Under the pieces are notes generated by a model that worked only from the letters and a program-made list of their open reading frames with translations, was not told the origin of the DNA and made no database searches. DNA of 64,000 bases from Carposina sasakii. Taxonomy: Eukaryota; Arthropoda; Insecta; Lepidoptera; Carposinidae. Positions 31,643-43,855 of this stretch are shown piece by piece (positions within the stretch are counted from its first letter, which is position 1; every line of letters starts with the position of its first letter). Position numbers and translations under genes: made by a program. The stretch lies in assembly GCA_014607495.2 (NCBI GenBank), contig CP053149.1, positions 17,310,120-17,374,119 on the forward strand, given 5' to 3'.

Positions 31643-34600
31643 TCGTTGACTCGTAAAATTGATATATCTACATACATATTTATATTCCCTACGGATGTGA
31701 TAGAGTCCCCTTTATTTGTATTTCGAATTTATAAAGCACTTGGCAGATAAATATTCATGTGTAGCATTAAGCCGAAGCCGCGGGTCCACTCGAGGCGACC
31801 TGCCCCGCCACACTCCACAGATAGATAATTCATGTCACACCTTCCCAAAAGTGCCGATGGTTTACTCAAAATGACCACCGGATTTGATTTACAAATATTT
31901 TAATCTAGCTGCTTCTGCGACTATGTCTCGGTATGAAAGACCACTAAAATTCTCCTCTAAAGTTGATTAAGTTCTTTGTTGTATGTACCTATATATCCTC
32001 GTTAAATGTACCTGAAATCTGCCGTGTCTATATAAGAAAAAAAAACTATTGTGCCTTTATTCTAGAAAATGTAGAGTACAGACAAACAAATATTATGTAT
32101 TTTTTAAATAACGTTGTTGATTCTGAGTTGATTCTGAAATGCTTTTAAATTCACTGTTCGGTTTTCATATTAGCCAAGAATTGCAATTTCGTAATGACTC
32201 GCTAAATGATATTATTACTGAACTATTAGTAGGTACCTATTTATGTGTTTCATGTAATTTATTGTATGAAAATTTTGCTATTATATTAGCTAGGTAGCTC
32301 AGAAAGTCGTTAAACCAAAACCTTCGCATTAGCTCGTTTGATTCCCGCCGTGATGTATACTAGACAGTTATCACATTCTCGCACTCGCAGTCGGAGACTT
32401 CAATAAACAACTAATAACAAATTAATGCCCAAACTTCATCCCGCCGGGTCGCGGGGTGTTTCGGGAAGGAAATCGCAATGCTAAACCAATTTCAATGAAA
32501 GCTGATCCTAATTGATTGCTGCTTAGCTAATTATTCGTACAATGGATTTTATAACTATAAATTCGGTTCGAAACTGAGATTATCTTCATTTAAAATAATA
32601 CTAGTATGCGATTGGGAAAGCGACAAAGGAATTTTCTGCATAATAGAAGATTGTGATCCGGTTAAATAAAATTCGTCGATTAAAGCTAGTTTGCTTTTAA
32701 AAATCAGAAACATTTACTTTGAGAAATACTCTTCAGGATAAGATCGATGACAATGTACACTTTTGGTGATGTCGTTAATACTAGATTTTTAGAAGTCCTA
32801 GTTTACTGTTCACTTCCACTATATACTGTTATATTTATTTACGGCCTTACCAGTAAGAAAATTTAACAATGTAGGTATAAGCTGTCAATGTCGTGTTTAA
32901 TAGGTGTGAAAGTTTACATGGTAAAAATAGTGTTTCCGTGGAATTAGACCATATTACACATATTATTTACCTAGGCTTATGTCAGTTCTAGGTACCTTCT
33001 GTTCATATTTGTCTTTCTGCATGAAGTGAAATTGAAGTTATTTAACAGAATACGCACAACTCGTGTTGAAATTAATTGAGATTGGCCGTGTTGCGAGACC
33101 CCGGGCCGGGTTCCGTCGGCTCCGGACGGCTCCACGGCTGCAATTAAACCTATTGGAGGCAATTTACCGCCGGCTAACATAAACGGTATCATTCTAATAA
33201 GATTACAAAGTTCGTGCGTGCGCAAACTGCTCGCGGAATACGTTGTATACTCGTATGTAACTGATTTCAATCTCACTCCGATTAGATTGGGAGACAATCT
33301 TTTTTCTTGATAATCTTATTTGTGGAAATTTTGTACGGTTTTATTAATGATCCTTTATTTAATACCAATAAAATTTTTAGGAGACCTTGGATTGAGAATT
33401 TCCTATACTTTTATGAGCTTCAATGACTATGCAATCTGAATTGAATATATAAACCTGAATTGAGTATTTTGAAAGTCGAATGATTTATAAAATCATTTGT
33501 TATTTTTGACAGGTAGGTAATATAGAGAAGTTACTAGTTCTACAGACAAAATTTGATTTACTTAAATAAAAGTTTAAATAACTTGCAATTGAATTTAACT
33601 CCTTTCTCGTTGTAGGTACGAGTTCGTCGAAATGTTTATTATTCAAAAGGAAAAATACAAAGTCCTAGCTAAAAACTCTCTAAAGATTTTTCTTTGGAAA
33701 GTCATATAAAACTTTGCTCTTGCAACCATAAAAAAGTTTTACACATAACTTGGTTACAGTTTTATATTTTCAAAAATATTCTTAAACAAATAACGATAAT
33801 AAAAATGCATTTATCTCTGTAAATAGTTGATGTACGCAACATTTATATTTGAGATTTTTTGGTATGTTAATCCTATAGGTACCTAATACCTTTCAGTCAA
33901 TCAGTTTGAACTCATAAAAAACCGTCAATTAGAATTTAATAAAGACTAACTAGCGCTCATATATTACCTACAAGAAACATATGTAGAGACTAAAGTGACT
34001 ATTCGGAAGTATAAAATGACCCTTTTTATGGATATACCTGACTTCAAATTCGGAGAACGACTAAAAATAGGGATTTTATTTCACAAACCGAAGCAATTTA
34101 TATAGTAAATCCAATTTACAATTCAAAAGGCAAACTATGGAACTCTAATAACGAGCTAGTCTCCTTTTGTTACATTTGTTTTTTTTTTGTGGTGTCTTGC
34201 TGGCATCTTGCTTGCTCGAATTGCTGGAGCCCGCGGGGATGCTAACTTCGCGAAGGTCGAGATGTGATTCGTCTGATGTGGCCACGGAGTAAGGACATAG
34301 AGATATGTTCGATCTTTCTATATAGCATACAGCCCCTATCCTAATAGAAATGACAGAATGTAAATCACGAAGAAACGCTATATACTCGTAAGAAATTAAA
34401 CACTGAGGTATAATTTTTTTAGAAATGATCTCATAATAAGAACGTAACGTAGCGCAAAGTGCACCAATCACTGGCTAATTGTCTCCTATCATAATCTATG
34501 GTCGATACTAGGAGTACTGCGACGATACTAGTTCACGAACAAAGATTGTTAGGACACCTCCTGTCTATTCTTCCTCCACGAGCACATCAGGAAAGTTTGG

Positions 34601-34798
34601 CGAATTAGACTCGCACGATTTATAAGAGTTTACGTTTATTTCGATCCATCATGTTTCGGATTCCACGTCCCTGGAGAAGGTGGATCCATTAGCGACAGGG
34701 CTTCAACCCCGAGGTATGAGATTCAAATTCCTATCTTTGGTGATATCAAATAACGATTTCTTAGATTGCATTTGCATGATAAAGTGTCAAATTTATAC
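31643..34798. other. Long unique stretch without supportable genes
   Basis: AT-rich single-copy-looking DNA. A GC-rich island at about 33080-33240 (CCCCGGGCCGGGTTCCG) stands out, and a 106-codon frame overlaps it by chance. A 108-codon minus frame at 34145-34471 has no family resemblance. A degenerate tRNA-like patch with an ATTCCCGCC end is near 32292-32348. Confidence 0.4.
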
Positions 34799-34998
34799 TA
34801 GGTGTAACAAAAGGAGTATATTAAGCGAAAAGCTATGTAAATAGCCCACTAAAAGGAACCTATCCACAAAATTTTAGACTTGAAATCACATGTTTATTTT
34901 TCCAGATGATTTCGAGTATCAAATTTTGGAAATAGGTTCTCTATAGCGGGCTATTTACATAGCTTTTCGCTTAATTATACCCTTTCTGTTATACCCTG
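34799..34998. mobile_element. TA-flanked foldback MITE, copy 1
   Basis: A diverged copy of the family. The left half carries AAGCGAAAAGCTATGTAAAT and the right half its complement, near-palindromic overall. The ends are more worn than in other copies. Confidence 0.75.
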
Positions 34999-36280
34999 TT
35001 ATACATACCTATATATTATAAAAATTATAGTCAAAGTGATGGCCAAAAGTTTAGCGTTCTAGAAATCGGCAGGTTAAGATGGGGTAGCGCTAACTGCAGC
35101 ATCATAAAGGAGATCCTCTATTCTTTAGCACAGTGGGGTCAGATGTTAATGATCAGTGACAAGTTACCAGCTCGTCGTCACATTTAGAACTTATGACGTC
35201 ATATTTATACATTGTAGCCCCGGAATCACATACATAATAGGTACTATGTAATTCCATCTCGTTAAGTTATATTGTCTCGACAGCAATTCAAACACTAGAA
35301 ACCTAGGAAAAACTCATCTAAGAAGTATAAAAGAACCTCTTATACCCGACATAATCAGATATAAGTCCCGTACAATGCGGGATGCTGCGGGAGACGAAAG
35401 TAATTCGTCTCGAGATGGAAGCACTAAATATGATATTGTGGTTGAGAGCGAACAAGCGGCGCTTTTACAAACTGCGGTTTAAGAGCAAGCTTATGAGTGG
35501 GCGGTTTTATATTAGCAGCATTATACCAGCTTATTTTAGAACATATATCTTTGGATTTTGGTCTTTGCAAAAGCTTAATACAGTTGGCTTTTCATATGGG
35601 TATTTTACGATGACAATAGGTACGAGTACAATTGGTTTGGAGTTATTAAAATTTCTCTAGCCCCTGCAAGTCACTAGGCGGTTTGCCGGTTTCTCGAAGG
35701 CATATCAACGATAAAAATGTATCTTTAAGTTAGTTAACTATCAAGTAACAGGCAGTAAATAAAATTCAGCACCGCGTACAAGCCCTATAGTTTAGCAACA
35801 CGCCGCCCGGTCCTATCGCATCAAGCACTAGCCGGCCCGTCCGGTTTAATTCCGTCTCGCACATCCGTTAATGTGATATTAAACGCGTCCGCACGGAACG
35901 GACGGAGCGCCGGATATTCAACCGCCTGCCGGTTTGAGCTCGCGAATTTTAATCGCCTTAAAAACTAGTGGAAGTAATGCGAAGTAGTGGAATTGGAGTG
36001 GTAATAGTTCAGTTTCGTGCGGTAATTCAACGTCGCCGAGATTCATGGCGGCAACCCGGTGGGGATTTAGGTGAGCTCGGGGGATTGCCTCGCAAGACAT
36101 TCCAGCTGGGTTGCGGATTATAAGGTCGGATAGTGTTCTTTGATGTGATTGAGGGGACCGGTTTGGGTAGAGCTGTAAAGGTTCTAAAATAAGTTTTTTT
36201 TATTGATTACTGGAACACGAGTAAATGCCGCTGCTCAGCCATATTCCACCTATTTATATGAGAGTATTAGTATTATTACA
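34999..36280. other. Unique stretch with a GC-rich patch
   Basis: No gene supported. At 35790-36110 the sequence is GC-rich for the window (GGCCCGTCCGGTTTAATTCC and GGAACGGACGGAGCGCCGGA) and could be conserved noncoding DNA. A 92-codon frame at 35382 is not convincing. Confidence 0.35.
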
Positions 36281-36400
36281 TACATACATACATATAATCA
36301 CGCCTTTACGAGTATCCCTTACGGGGTAGGCAGAGCACCAAGGGTCGATAGAACCACATGGTGACACTTCTGACCAATTTTGAGAGTATAGTTGAGATGT
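36281..36400 (-). mobile_element. LINE 3' end, (CATA)n-tail family, copy 2
   Basis: (CATA)n is followed by CCTTACGGGGTAGGCAGAGC and CACTTCTGACCAATTTTGAG, matching 28036 onward. It is truncated on the right. Confidence 0.65.
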
Positions 36401-36540
36401 AAAATTTGTATTATTAACTTCATAGAAATACGTCATGAAAAGCTTTTGTCAGTTTAAGAAGATTTTATCTAAGAATAATTTAGATTTGTTTGGTGTTAGT
36501 TCTTTTGGTAAATTATTATTTTTGTTTCAAAATAATTACC

Positions 36541-36870
36541 ATGCTAATCAGAGACGTCACATACCTTGTCCGAGGTACCAATGGTCATTTACCTCAAGAA
36601 GTGACAATTCTCTTTTCGATAATAGAACTGATTGGTTTGACTACAAAAAATCCATTTAAAACCCTAAATAGTAAATCACCAGTAAATAAATATTTATATG
36701 GACGTGTCAATAATTCATTTAATATTTATGGTGATAGTATAAAATATGAAATAGTTACCGATGCAGTGGAGTTTATCTCATTGACAGCCAGCGAGTGTGA
36801 AACTGTTAACGTTATTATATCGACATTAATATTTAATTTCGACTCATTGCGTCCAATGGATTTATTTTAG
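36541..36870 (+). CDS. Unidentified open frame, 109 codons, doubtful
   Basis: From ATG at 36541 to a TAG at 36868-36870. The product is mildly hydrophobic with no motif I recognise and a C-terminus rich in Ile/Phe. In DNA of this composition a frame of this size is expected about once or twice per window by chance. I list it only because the surrounding 400 bp contain no repeat. It may be noise or a decayed gene. Confidence 0.2.
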   Translation: MLIRDVTYLVRGTNGHLPQEVTILFSIIELIGLTTKNPFKTLNSKSPVNKYLYGRVNNSFNIYGDSIKYEIVTDAVEFISLTASECETVNVIISTLIFNFDSLRPMDLF

Positions 36871-36968
36871 GCAGACACGCAAAGAAAATAAATTGATAAA
36901 AAGTGAACTGAGATTGTATTTGCTAAAGTTTTCTAAATATCCCTGTATGGGTGCAATATATGGATATA

Positions 36969-37221
36969 CAGGGTGTAACAAAAAGGGTATGTTAAGCAAA
37001 AAGCTATGTAAATAGCCCACTGTAGAGAACCTATTCACAAAATTTGAGACCCGAAATCACATGTATATTTTTCCCGATAGTATGGAGAATTTTTAAATAT
37101 CTCAGGAATTTTCATACAATCTTGAAAAATAAAAATGTGATTTCGAGTCTCAAATTTTGGAAATAGCTTTTCTATAGTGGGCTATTTACATACCTTAACA
37201 TACCCTTTCTGTTACACCCTT
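36969..37221. mobile_element. TA-flanked foldback MITE, copy 2
   Basis: TA|CAGGGTGTAACAAAAAGGGT at the left and the near-complement ending CACCCTT|TA at the right. The element folds on itself for about 100 bp from each end around an AT-rich centre. Confidence 0.85.
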
Positions 37222-37316
37222 TAGATTTATGAATAAAAATTGCTTTAATTACCGATTTTAAGCTAATTTCTAATTTAAGCTATTTTCGACCGCTGCCGTT
37301 TTATCATCATTTATTT

Positions 37317-37412
37317 TGACGACGTATGGCATAGTTGGTAGTGATGCTTTCCACTGCTGTCCTGGATCCGAATGCGGTAGGTGTGTAGTGGAGCCATCTA
37401 TCGGATGCAAGA
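37317..37412 (+). repeat. Degenerate tRNA-derived SINE head
   Basis: A box TGGCATAGTTG is intact, but the B box is degraded (GATCCGAATGC). It resembles the family B head and is cut off by the 794-bp block. Confidence 0.5.
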
Positions 37413-37414
37413 GA

Positions 37415-38208
37415 AAAAAGCGGGTGGGGCTGTGTCGGGGCACACGGCCGTTGGTTTTAACGTGAAACGTCTATGTTAGCGAATCGCTTTTAAAGTAAAA
37501 GATTGAAATGAAAACAAGATGGACGCTGTTTTAAGTATTTTAATAAAAAAAGAACAGGTACGTAATAGAAACATAAAATACATAGCAAATGTTTATATAT
37601 TTATTGTCACTTTCTGGTTATTTTAAATAGCAGCCGCCCACGACTTCGTCCGCGTGAGGGGGCGTTGTACCCGTGCGAAGCCGGGCACGTTGTTGTATAG
37701 ACTGTAGCCTTCCTTGGTAAATGGGCTATCTAACACTGAAAGAATTTTTCAAATCAGACCAGTAGTTCCTGAGATTAGCGCGTTCAAACAAACAAACAAA
37801 CAAACTCTTCAGCTTTATAATATTAGTATAGATATAAATACTGTCCAAATTACACTTATTTTTGTATAAATCAATCGGTTCAAATAAACTTGACAAACAC
37901 ACGAAAGAATCACCACGCTATAAAGTCGGAGTCACGAGTTACACTGAATAGAAACAAGCGTGAGCGCCGGTTTCGCACAGTTATCGCAGTATCCCTCCCC
38001 CGCCGCCCCGCTTGACCCCGACACGAACTCAATGTCATAACAGCGAGCTGACTATATAAGTGAAATATTGACACCACATTTTTGTTTCTAAGACCAATAG
38101 TTTTTTAATTATTAAGGTACGATGATATAGACCTTTTCGTTACGGTCCAGTTTTTAAACCTGGTACCCGTATGTGTCGGCGCGATTTTAAAGACGTTTCA
38201 CGTCAAAA
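37415..38208. repeat. 794-bp duplicated block, copy 2
   Basis: Direct copy of 16371-17164, equal in length, with the same nested Helitron at 37628-37832. Visible differences include AAATG for AATTG, GTGCG for GCGCG and CACGTT for CAGGTT. Flanking sequences on both sides are unrelated to those of copy 1. Confidence 0.85.
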
Positions 38209-38718
38209 CCACAATCGAATGCAAAATCCTAGAACGCGATATCGAAGTTTCTCATAATGATTGGAATATATACATGGGCCAAACAACGACTAGTGGCCCG
38301 GTGGGGCCGGAAGCGCTTCCTTTTTCACCACCGTGGGGGTGACCCCTGTGAACTGGACATACGCAACCTTCAGCCAAAAATTAACATGTGCCCAAATATT
38401 TATATATATATATATATATTAAATATCATTATTATAAGGCAGATACCGTGGCACTTATAATGTTAGCTAATGTTAGTATATATTGTCACTGTCAGCGGTC
38501 TTTGTGCGTTCAGAAAAGCGTTTTCCCTGGCATCATCCTGATGGCAGTGAGCTCGCCTCATGCACACATCGCGAATGTACCGCAGGGATGTGAGCCAGTC
38601 TATACAACACATACACCACTAGTCTGCGGTTTGGAACTCAAGTTTAGTTAATAACTTTATATGATGAGTTGACAAACACCTTTTGATCTTGAGAAATAAA
38701 GTAATTTAAACTTAATAC
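38209..38718. other. Gene-free stretch
   Basis: A (TA)n run is at 38400-38420. GGCCCGGTGGGGCCGGAAGC near 38296 looks like part of an unnamed repeat. No gene is supported. Confidence 0.35.
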
Positions 38719-39018
38719 CGCAGACGTACAAAGATCACCGACATAGCTAAACGGTCCAGCAAGCTGAAGTGGCAATGGGCAGGGCACATAGCTCGAAGAA
38801 CTGATGGCCGATGGAGTCGGTAAGTTCTAGAGTGGATACCACGTATCGGCAAGCGCAGCGTGGGAAGGCCACCCGCGAGGTGGACGGATGACCTGACCAA
38901 GGTTGCGAGCGTCGGTTGGATGCAGGCTGCTTCCGACCGGTCGGAGTGGAGGTTGTTGGGGGAGGCCTATGTCCAACAGTGGACTTCTCAGGGCTGTAAA
39001 TGATGAATGATGATGATG
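38719..39018 (+). mobile_element. 5'-truncated RTE-type LINE, 300 bp
   Basis: It is flanked by the 11-bp duplication AAACTTAATAC (38708-38718 and 39019-39029). It matches the end of the LINE at 60006-61371 nearly base for base (CGCAGACGTACAAAGATCAC to the GAYVQQWT-type end). A stop replaces a Lys codon (CGG TAA GTT, near 38821), so it is dead. Confidence 0.92.
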
Positions 39019-39029
39019 AAACTTAATAC

Positions 39030-39280
39030 TTCTTCTATGCTGCTCTGGGAGTGAGAAAAAAAACGTATAATACTACACCTGCTTCTCTTCCCGGGCATAC
39101 TGTACAAGTCAGTAGAGGGACAAGAGGGTCTCGGTGTTTTGTAGGCGATGGGCTGACCACCTGTCACTACAAACCGAACTTGTACATCTCAACTATACCC
39201 TCAAAATTGGTCAGAAGTGGCAGCATGTGGTTCTATCGGCTCGTGGTGCTCTGCCTACCCCGTAAGGGATAAAGGCTTAA
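39030..39280 (+). mobile_element. LINE 3' end, (CATA)n-tail family, copy 3
   Basis: Plus-strand counterpart of 28036-28275, running from CTCTGGGAGTGAG to CCCCGTAAGGGATAAAGGC. The terminal microsatellite is missing. Confidence 0.65.
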
Positions 39281-41455
39281 TACTATCGCTGAATCTGTTA
39301 GCCATTCCAAAATAAATACTGATTTTACAAATAACATTCTTAATGTAGACAAATTGGATTTACATCTCTGTTATACATAACCTTCATGATGTTACGAGTT
39401 CCTCGTCATAACTCACAACTTTAGGAAACAATAACCCTCCGCCATCCACAATTCGGATCCGAACGGCACAAGAACGGCTAAATCTGATACATACATCATT
39501 CGAAACGTATATTATTTCCCCGGAATCTCTCGGAATATCCCGCGCATCCCGCGTCGCGATGTAAATCAATCCACAGTCACCGGACAAATTGCCGGGAGCC
39601 GGCGAGGACGTGCGGGATGGCGGGATCCCGCTTCTTGCGCCAGATTTCTTTTGCCAGCGACTAATAAAACATCTTTATTGCAATATGTAAAAGGGTAGAG
39701 CTGTGGAGTTATTGCACTACTGATCTAAAAGGCTCCTTATGAGCTCTGCGCTTACCTAAGTACATAGTTTGTTGTTTTAGCAGTTAGCTCCACTTGACCT
39801 ACTTTCTTAATCTTCTTATGATGTTTATCACATGACGCCTCGTATTTATGTCTGTAAAATGCATAGTTATGTTCAACTAACTTTCGGATAAAATGTACCA
39901 TGAATAAATCTTAGGTAGAACATTTTTTGCTAGAATGTTATCTAGTGTAAACAATAGTTGATATGCCTACTTTACACATAAGTGAACAGAAAAATATTGA
40001 ATTTCTGCAATAAAACCCAATCATGCATTGTATACAATTATGAAATGTCCAACCAACCTCCCGGAATTGTTGTCGGGTGTGCTTTGTCTCTCGTTGCTCG
40101 TTATCGAGCGAGGCGCAAAAATCGAACAATTACCACAAATTTATGGACAGCAAAATAATATTTAACCTGGATTCAAATGGGCGACCCCGAAATTTGCAAT
40201 CAAGCCAAATTGCCCAGATTAATTATGTAAATATCTGTAAAATGGGTTTATTATCTAGATTCGGTATAAAAAGTATTGATGGTTTATATTTATGAAGGTG
40301 CTGCGGTGAAGTAATATGAGCAGTTTTCACAAAAGCCCTGTTGCACTTGCGGGTGGTGTGTTACGAGTATACCCGTGGTAATAATAAATACAGAGTAGAT
40401 GATGTTTAAAAAGGAAAGATCTCGGATTTTCTAAGTAATTGGAAAAATTTTGTAAGCGTGCATAAAGAATATGATGAAGGTACATAAAATGAACGAGCCG
40501 TTTTAGGACAGTTTGCGCAAAAGAATGAATGTATATATGTATTCTGAAATACTCAAGGTACATACCAAATGCCTGTAAGTTATTCTACTCTCTCATATCT
40601 ATATAATAGGCAATGGCCCTTGAAACGTTAATACTTAGCCGAGTACTCGTACTTTGCCCGTCGCCTGTGTAGCCCGAATCGTAATCTGATCAACAAGTCT
40701 ATACTGAAGAGCGTATTGCTTATCTCAGTCGGCCGTAGTTCTAAACAGATACCTATATTTTAAACAATCCATCGAGCTATGTACTAGTTTTTATTAAGTT
40801 TTTATTTGGTTCTAATATCTTAATTAACCGCTAACTGTAACTAACCGCCCGCAAATTCATCGGCGTAAAATTTTTGACTAAAATTTTACCGTTCCCGTGA
40901 AAATTCGGTAACGCAAATTCTTAGTTTAAGCTCGAAGTAAACTTGGACTAAAATGGCGTACACCGTGAAGCGAAAACTAACTCATATTTGTGAGTCTGCC
41001 ATTTCATATAGAATTTTTATTTATTTATTTCAGGAAAGTTAACAGCTTACAACTATGTACATATCAAGACAGAAACAATATGCCAATTACTAACTTCTAC
41101 TTTTAGTTTAGCAGGCATTAACACAGTCCTTAACATGGAATAGAAGATAAACAGGAGATAGAAAATCATTGAAAAGTTTAAACTCTCAATTTAAAGTTGA
41201 GCTCACGTCCCGGCAGTTAAACTGAAACTTACTTACTCTATCGCTGCGAAAATCCGTAACTTAATAAAAGTAACAATTTCTAGTTGTGTAATATTACGGG
41301 TAATTGGAGAACTTGCTGTTCCAGGTTCCGGAACCGTCCGGACGAGGCGATACTTATCGTGAGTTGAAGTTTCACAACAGCTACTCATTAATGATGATTA
41401 AGATGAGTGTATTTTGTGATCTCTTGTCTCTAATATAACATTATACATACACGTA
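39281..41455. other. Long unique stretch without supportable genes
   Basis: AT-rich except a GC-rich patch at 39430-39650 (CCCGCGCATCCCGCGTCGCG, later GCCGGGAGCCGGCGAGGACG). Near 41020-41160 an AT tail (TTTATTTATTTATTTCAG) suggests an inverted LINE tail. No frame is convincing. Confidence 0.35.
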
Positions 41456-41690
41456 CCCATGGCTATGTTCCTAATAAAAATAATATTAGGTTAGGTATCC
41501 AGAGCTGCAGAATTTTAAAGGAGATCACGTTTGGCTTAGGGGGGGATATTTTGCTAGCTTATCGCCTGAGGGAATGCCAGAGTTCCTCAGTCAACTCTTA
41601 CGGCATTGACTGCAAGGAGATGCAGTTGATGTATCTAGTGAAGCTCCCCATCAGCACGGTATATAGGTATAACATAATAATATCAAGTAT
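41456..41690 (-). repeat. Dispersed repeat family X, inverted fragment
   Basis: The complement carries TTGCTAGC, CCTCAGGCGATAAGC-type sequence and the TGCATCTCC region found in forward copies. It ends near an A/T-rich run. Confidence 0.5.
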
Positions 41691-41699
41691 CTTGTAGAT

Positions 41700-41950
41700 A
41701 CATACATACATACATAAAAATCACGCCTCTTTTCCGGAGAGGTAGGCAGAGATCACGGATCTCCACTTGCTACGGTCATTACACACCTCTTTCGCTTCAT
41801 CTACTTTAATGAAAATCTTCACGCACGCTCGTCGGTTTAGGGTACTCTTGACCTGACCTTTCTTTAGATTTTCAACAATTTGATCGGTGCATGTCGGGCG
41901 AGGTCTTCTTCTTCCAACCCTTCCATCCACTCTTCCGTTCTACATTTTCT
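41700..41950 (-). mobile_element. LINE 3' end with (CATA)n tail, second family
   Basis: The minus strand encodes a LINE-type C-terminal peptide of about 69 residues (VGRRRPRPTCTDQI, then RSKWRSVISAY) followed by an untranslated part and (TATG)n. This is the style of RTE/Proto2-like elements. The rest of the element is absent. Confidence 0.75.
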
Positions 41951-42404
41951 TCCGTTTTACACTTACGTTTCATTGTTATTATCAAGGTAGGTAATCGCAG
42001 GTAAACAGCAAAGTAAACGTACATTTAAGTAAAAACTTTTTCGTATTACATGGTAGACCACGTTACGTTACTTTTTCAGTCAGAGACGTTTTTTTAGTTG
42101 TTCATGCTAACAAAAGTCGCGAGCCACAACTAGTGTATCATAAGCCGTAACGTGCTAATTTTTCAGGTGCGTTTATTAAAGTAAACTGGGTCACGCCATT
42201 GCAGATACATCACTAAGCCTAGCTCGATCCTAACATTAAGCTATTTATGAGCTAATTTATAGTCGGTTTTAAGTGGTACTACACAAGCGATCCGCCCCGA
42301 CTTGGCCTGGCCAATTTATGTCTCTAAATTGGCTACACATATACTTACACTAGGTAGTGCCCACCAACCACTTAGTCTGCGTGATTGTAAATTATAGCCT
42401 ACTT
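41951..42404. other. Gene-free stretch
   Basis: Nothing supportable. Confidence 0.4.
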
Positions 42405-42481
42405 GATGTTGCCCGCGACTTCGTCAGCGTGGAGTTCAGAATGTCGCCTATGTCCTTCTCCGTACTGACAACTTCGTCGTC
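42405..42481 (-). mobile_element. Helitron 3'-end fragment
   Basis: The complement ends with GACGAAGTCGCGGGCAACAT, preceded by AAGGACATAGGCGAC. It matches the end of the Helitron at 48621-49074 and is cut by the next LINE. Confidence 0.65.
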
Positions 42482-42665
42482 GTCGTCAGCCTATTGAAGT
42501 CCACTGCTGGACGTAGGCCACCCCCAGTGTACGCCACATGGCTCGATCTCTCGTTTTTGCCATCCAGTTACTACCAGCCGTCCTCTTTAAGTCATCGGTC
42601 CATCTGGCCGGTGGGCGTCCAACGCTACGCTTGCCGAGGCGCGGTCTCCATTCGAGAACCCGTTT
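42482..42665 (-). mobile_element. RTE-type LINE 3' end, second copy of the 14141 type
   Basis: Close relative of 14141-14329, including GGCAAGCGTAGCGTTGGACG and the GEAYVQQWT end, with a degraded (GAC)n tail. Confidence 0.8.
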
Positions 42666-42771
42666 ACTCCACCGTCCATCAGTTCTACTACAGATGTTCT
42701 ACTACAGATATAATATTATTCTGATACATGTACATTAGATGCATATAAGCCATTACGAGTATAACTGAAAC

Positions 42772-42965
42772 ATACATACATACATACATACATATAATCA
42801 CGCCTTTATCCCTTACGGGGTAGGCAGAGCACCAAGGGCCGATAGGACCACTTGGTGCCACTTCTGACCAATTTTGAGGGTATAGTTGAGATGTACAAGA
42901 TCGGTTAGTAGTGACAGGTGGTCAGCCCATCGCCTACAAAACACCAAAACCCTCTTGTATAAGTA
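42772..42965 (-). mobile_element. LINE 3' end, (CATA)n-tail family, copy 4
   Basis: (CATA)n then CGCCTTTATCCCTTACGGGG. It matches 28036 up to ACCCTCTTGT and is then cut off. Confidence 0.65.
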
Positions 42966-43411
42966 TAACTGATAAGATGTAAGTAACTCTTTTGCTCTTT
43001 CACGCAACAACTACCGAACGAATTTCGATAAGTACACTTTTAAAACTTATAAAATATTTTGTGCTGAATTCATGGATCAACGTATAGCCTAAAGCGCTGA
43101 TCGAGACCTAAAACTCGGAGGGTATGGTAGGTTTTGTTGCATAAAATCCCTGTACAAACTTTCGTGATTATAATGTTGGCAAAACAACCGCAGATGCTGT
43201 TGCTCGGTTTTTATACTAAGGCATTTGAACTCTTAGAGCATGATTATTTCCGTTGTGAAAGCGAGATGCCGCTATAAGAAGTGAAATTCTAATTGAACAC
43301 GGTACGTACCTAATATTATAGTCTTTATTCGATGGTTATAGAACAAAATAGTTTGTTTGCTTGCTCTAATGCCATGCGCCGGATACGTCATTCAACGTCA
43401 TGTAAACTTGC

Positions 43412-43638
43412 AGTAGTGGACGCCCGCGACTTCTTCCACGTGGACTGCATAAAATACAAAATGTCGAAATGATCCGGGATAAAAAATAGGGATAAAAAGT
43501 AGCCTATGTGTTAATCCAGGGTGTCAGCTAACTCCATACCAAATTTTATTAAAATCACTTCAGCCGTTTTTACGTGAAAGAGTAACAAACATCCATCCAT
43601 CCATACTTACAAACTTTCGCGTTTATAATATTAAGTAG
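43412..43638 (-). mobile_element. Non-autonomous Helitron
   Basis: The hairpin end reads ACGTGGAAGAAGTCGCGGGC on the minus strand, and the 5' tip is TTAATATTATAAACGCGAAA. The terminal CTAG is degraded (CTAC). (CATC)n is near the 5' part. Confidence 0.75.
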
Positions 43639-43639
43639 G

Positions 43640-43850
43640 GTAATGATACTCATTACTAGCACCCATGCTGTGCTGATGCGGGGCTTCACTGGAATACATC
43701 AGTCTTTGTATGTGGTAAAGAACCAAGAAACTCGGCCATTCTCTCAGGCGATAACTAAGCTAGCAACTTGTTATTGATGATTTCCATCTGGCCCCATATG
43801 CTAAACATGACAGTAAGATCTTCTTTATGAACCATTAGTTCATGTATATG
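43640..43850 (+). repeat. Dispersed repeat family X fragment
   Basis: GCTGATGCGGGGCTTCACTG, CCATTCTCTCAGGCGATAAC and CCCCATATGCTAAACATGAC occur in the family order. It is cut on the right by the 833-bp element. Confidence 0.65.
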
Positions 43851-43855
43851 TATAT

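Noticed and set aside
33001..33297. Minus-strand frame of about 106 codons over the GC-rich island
   Set aside because: GC-rich islands suppress stops, and nothing in the peptide resembles a protein family.
34145..34471. 108-codon minus-strand frame
   Set aside because: No recognisable motif; the lysine-rich end is low complexity; the length is within chance.
42772..42790. (CATA)n runs as CRISPR-like or satellite arrays
   Set aside because: They are short microsatellite tails of LINE-like repeats; there are no spacers and no long tandem unit.
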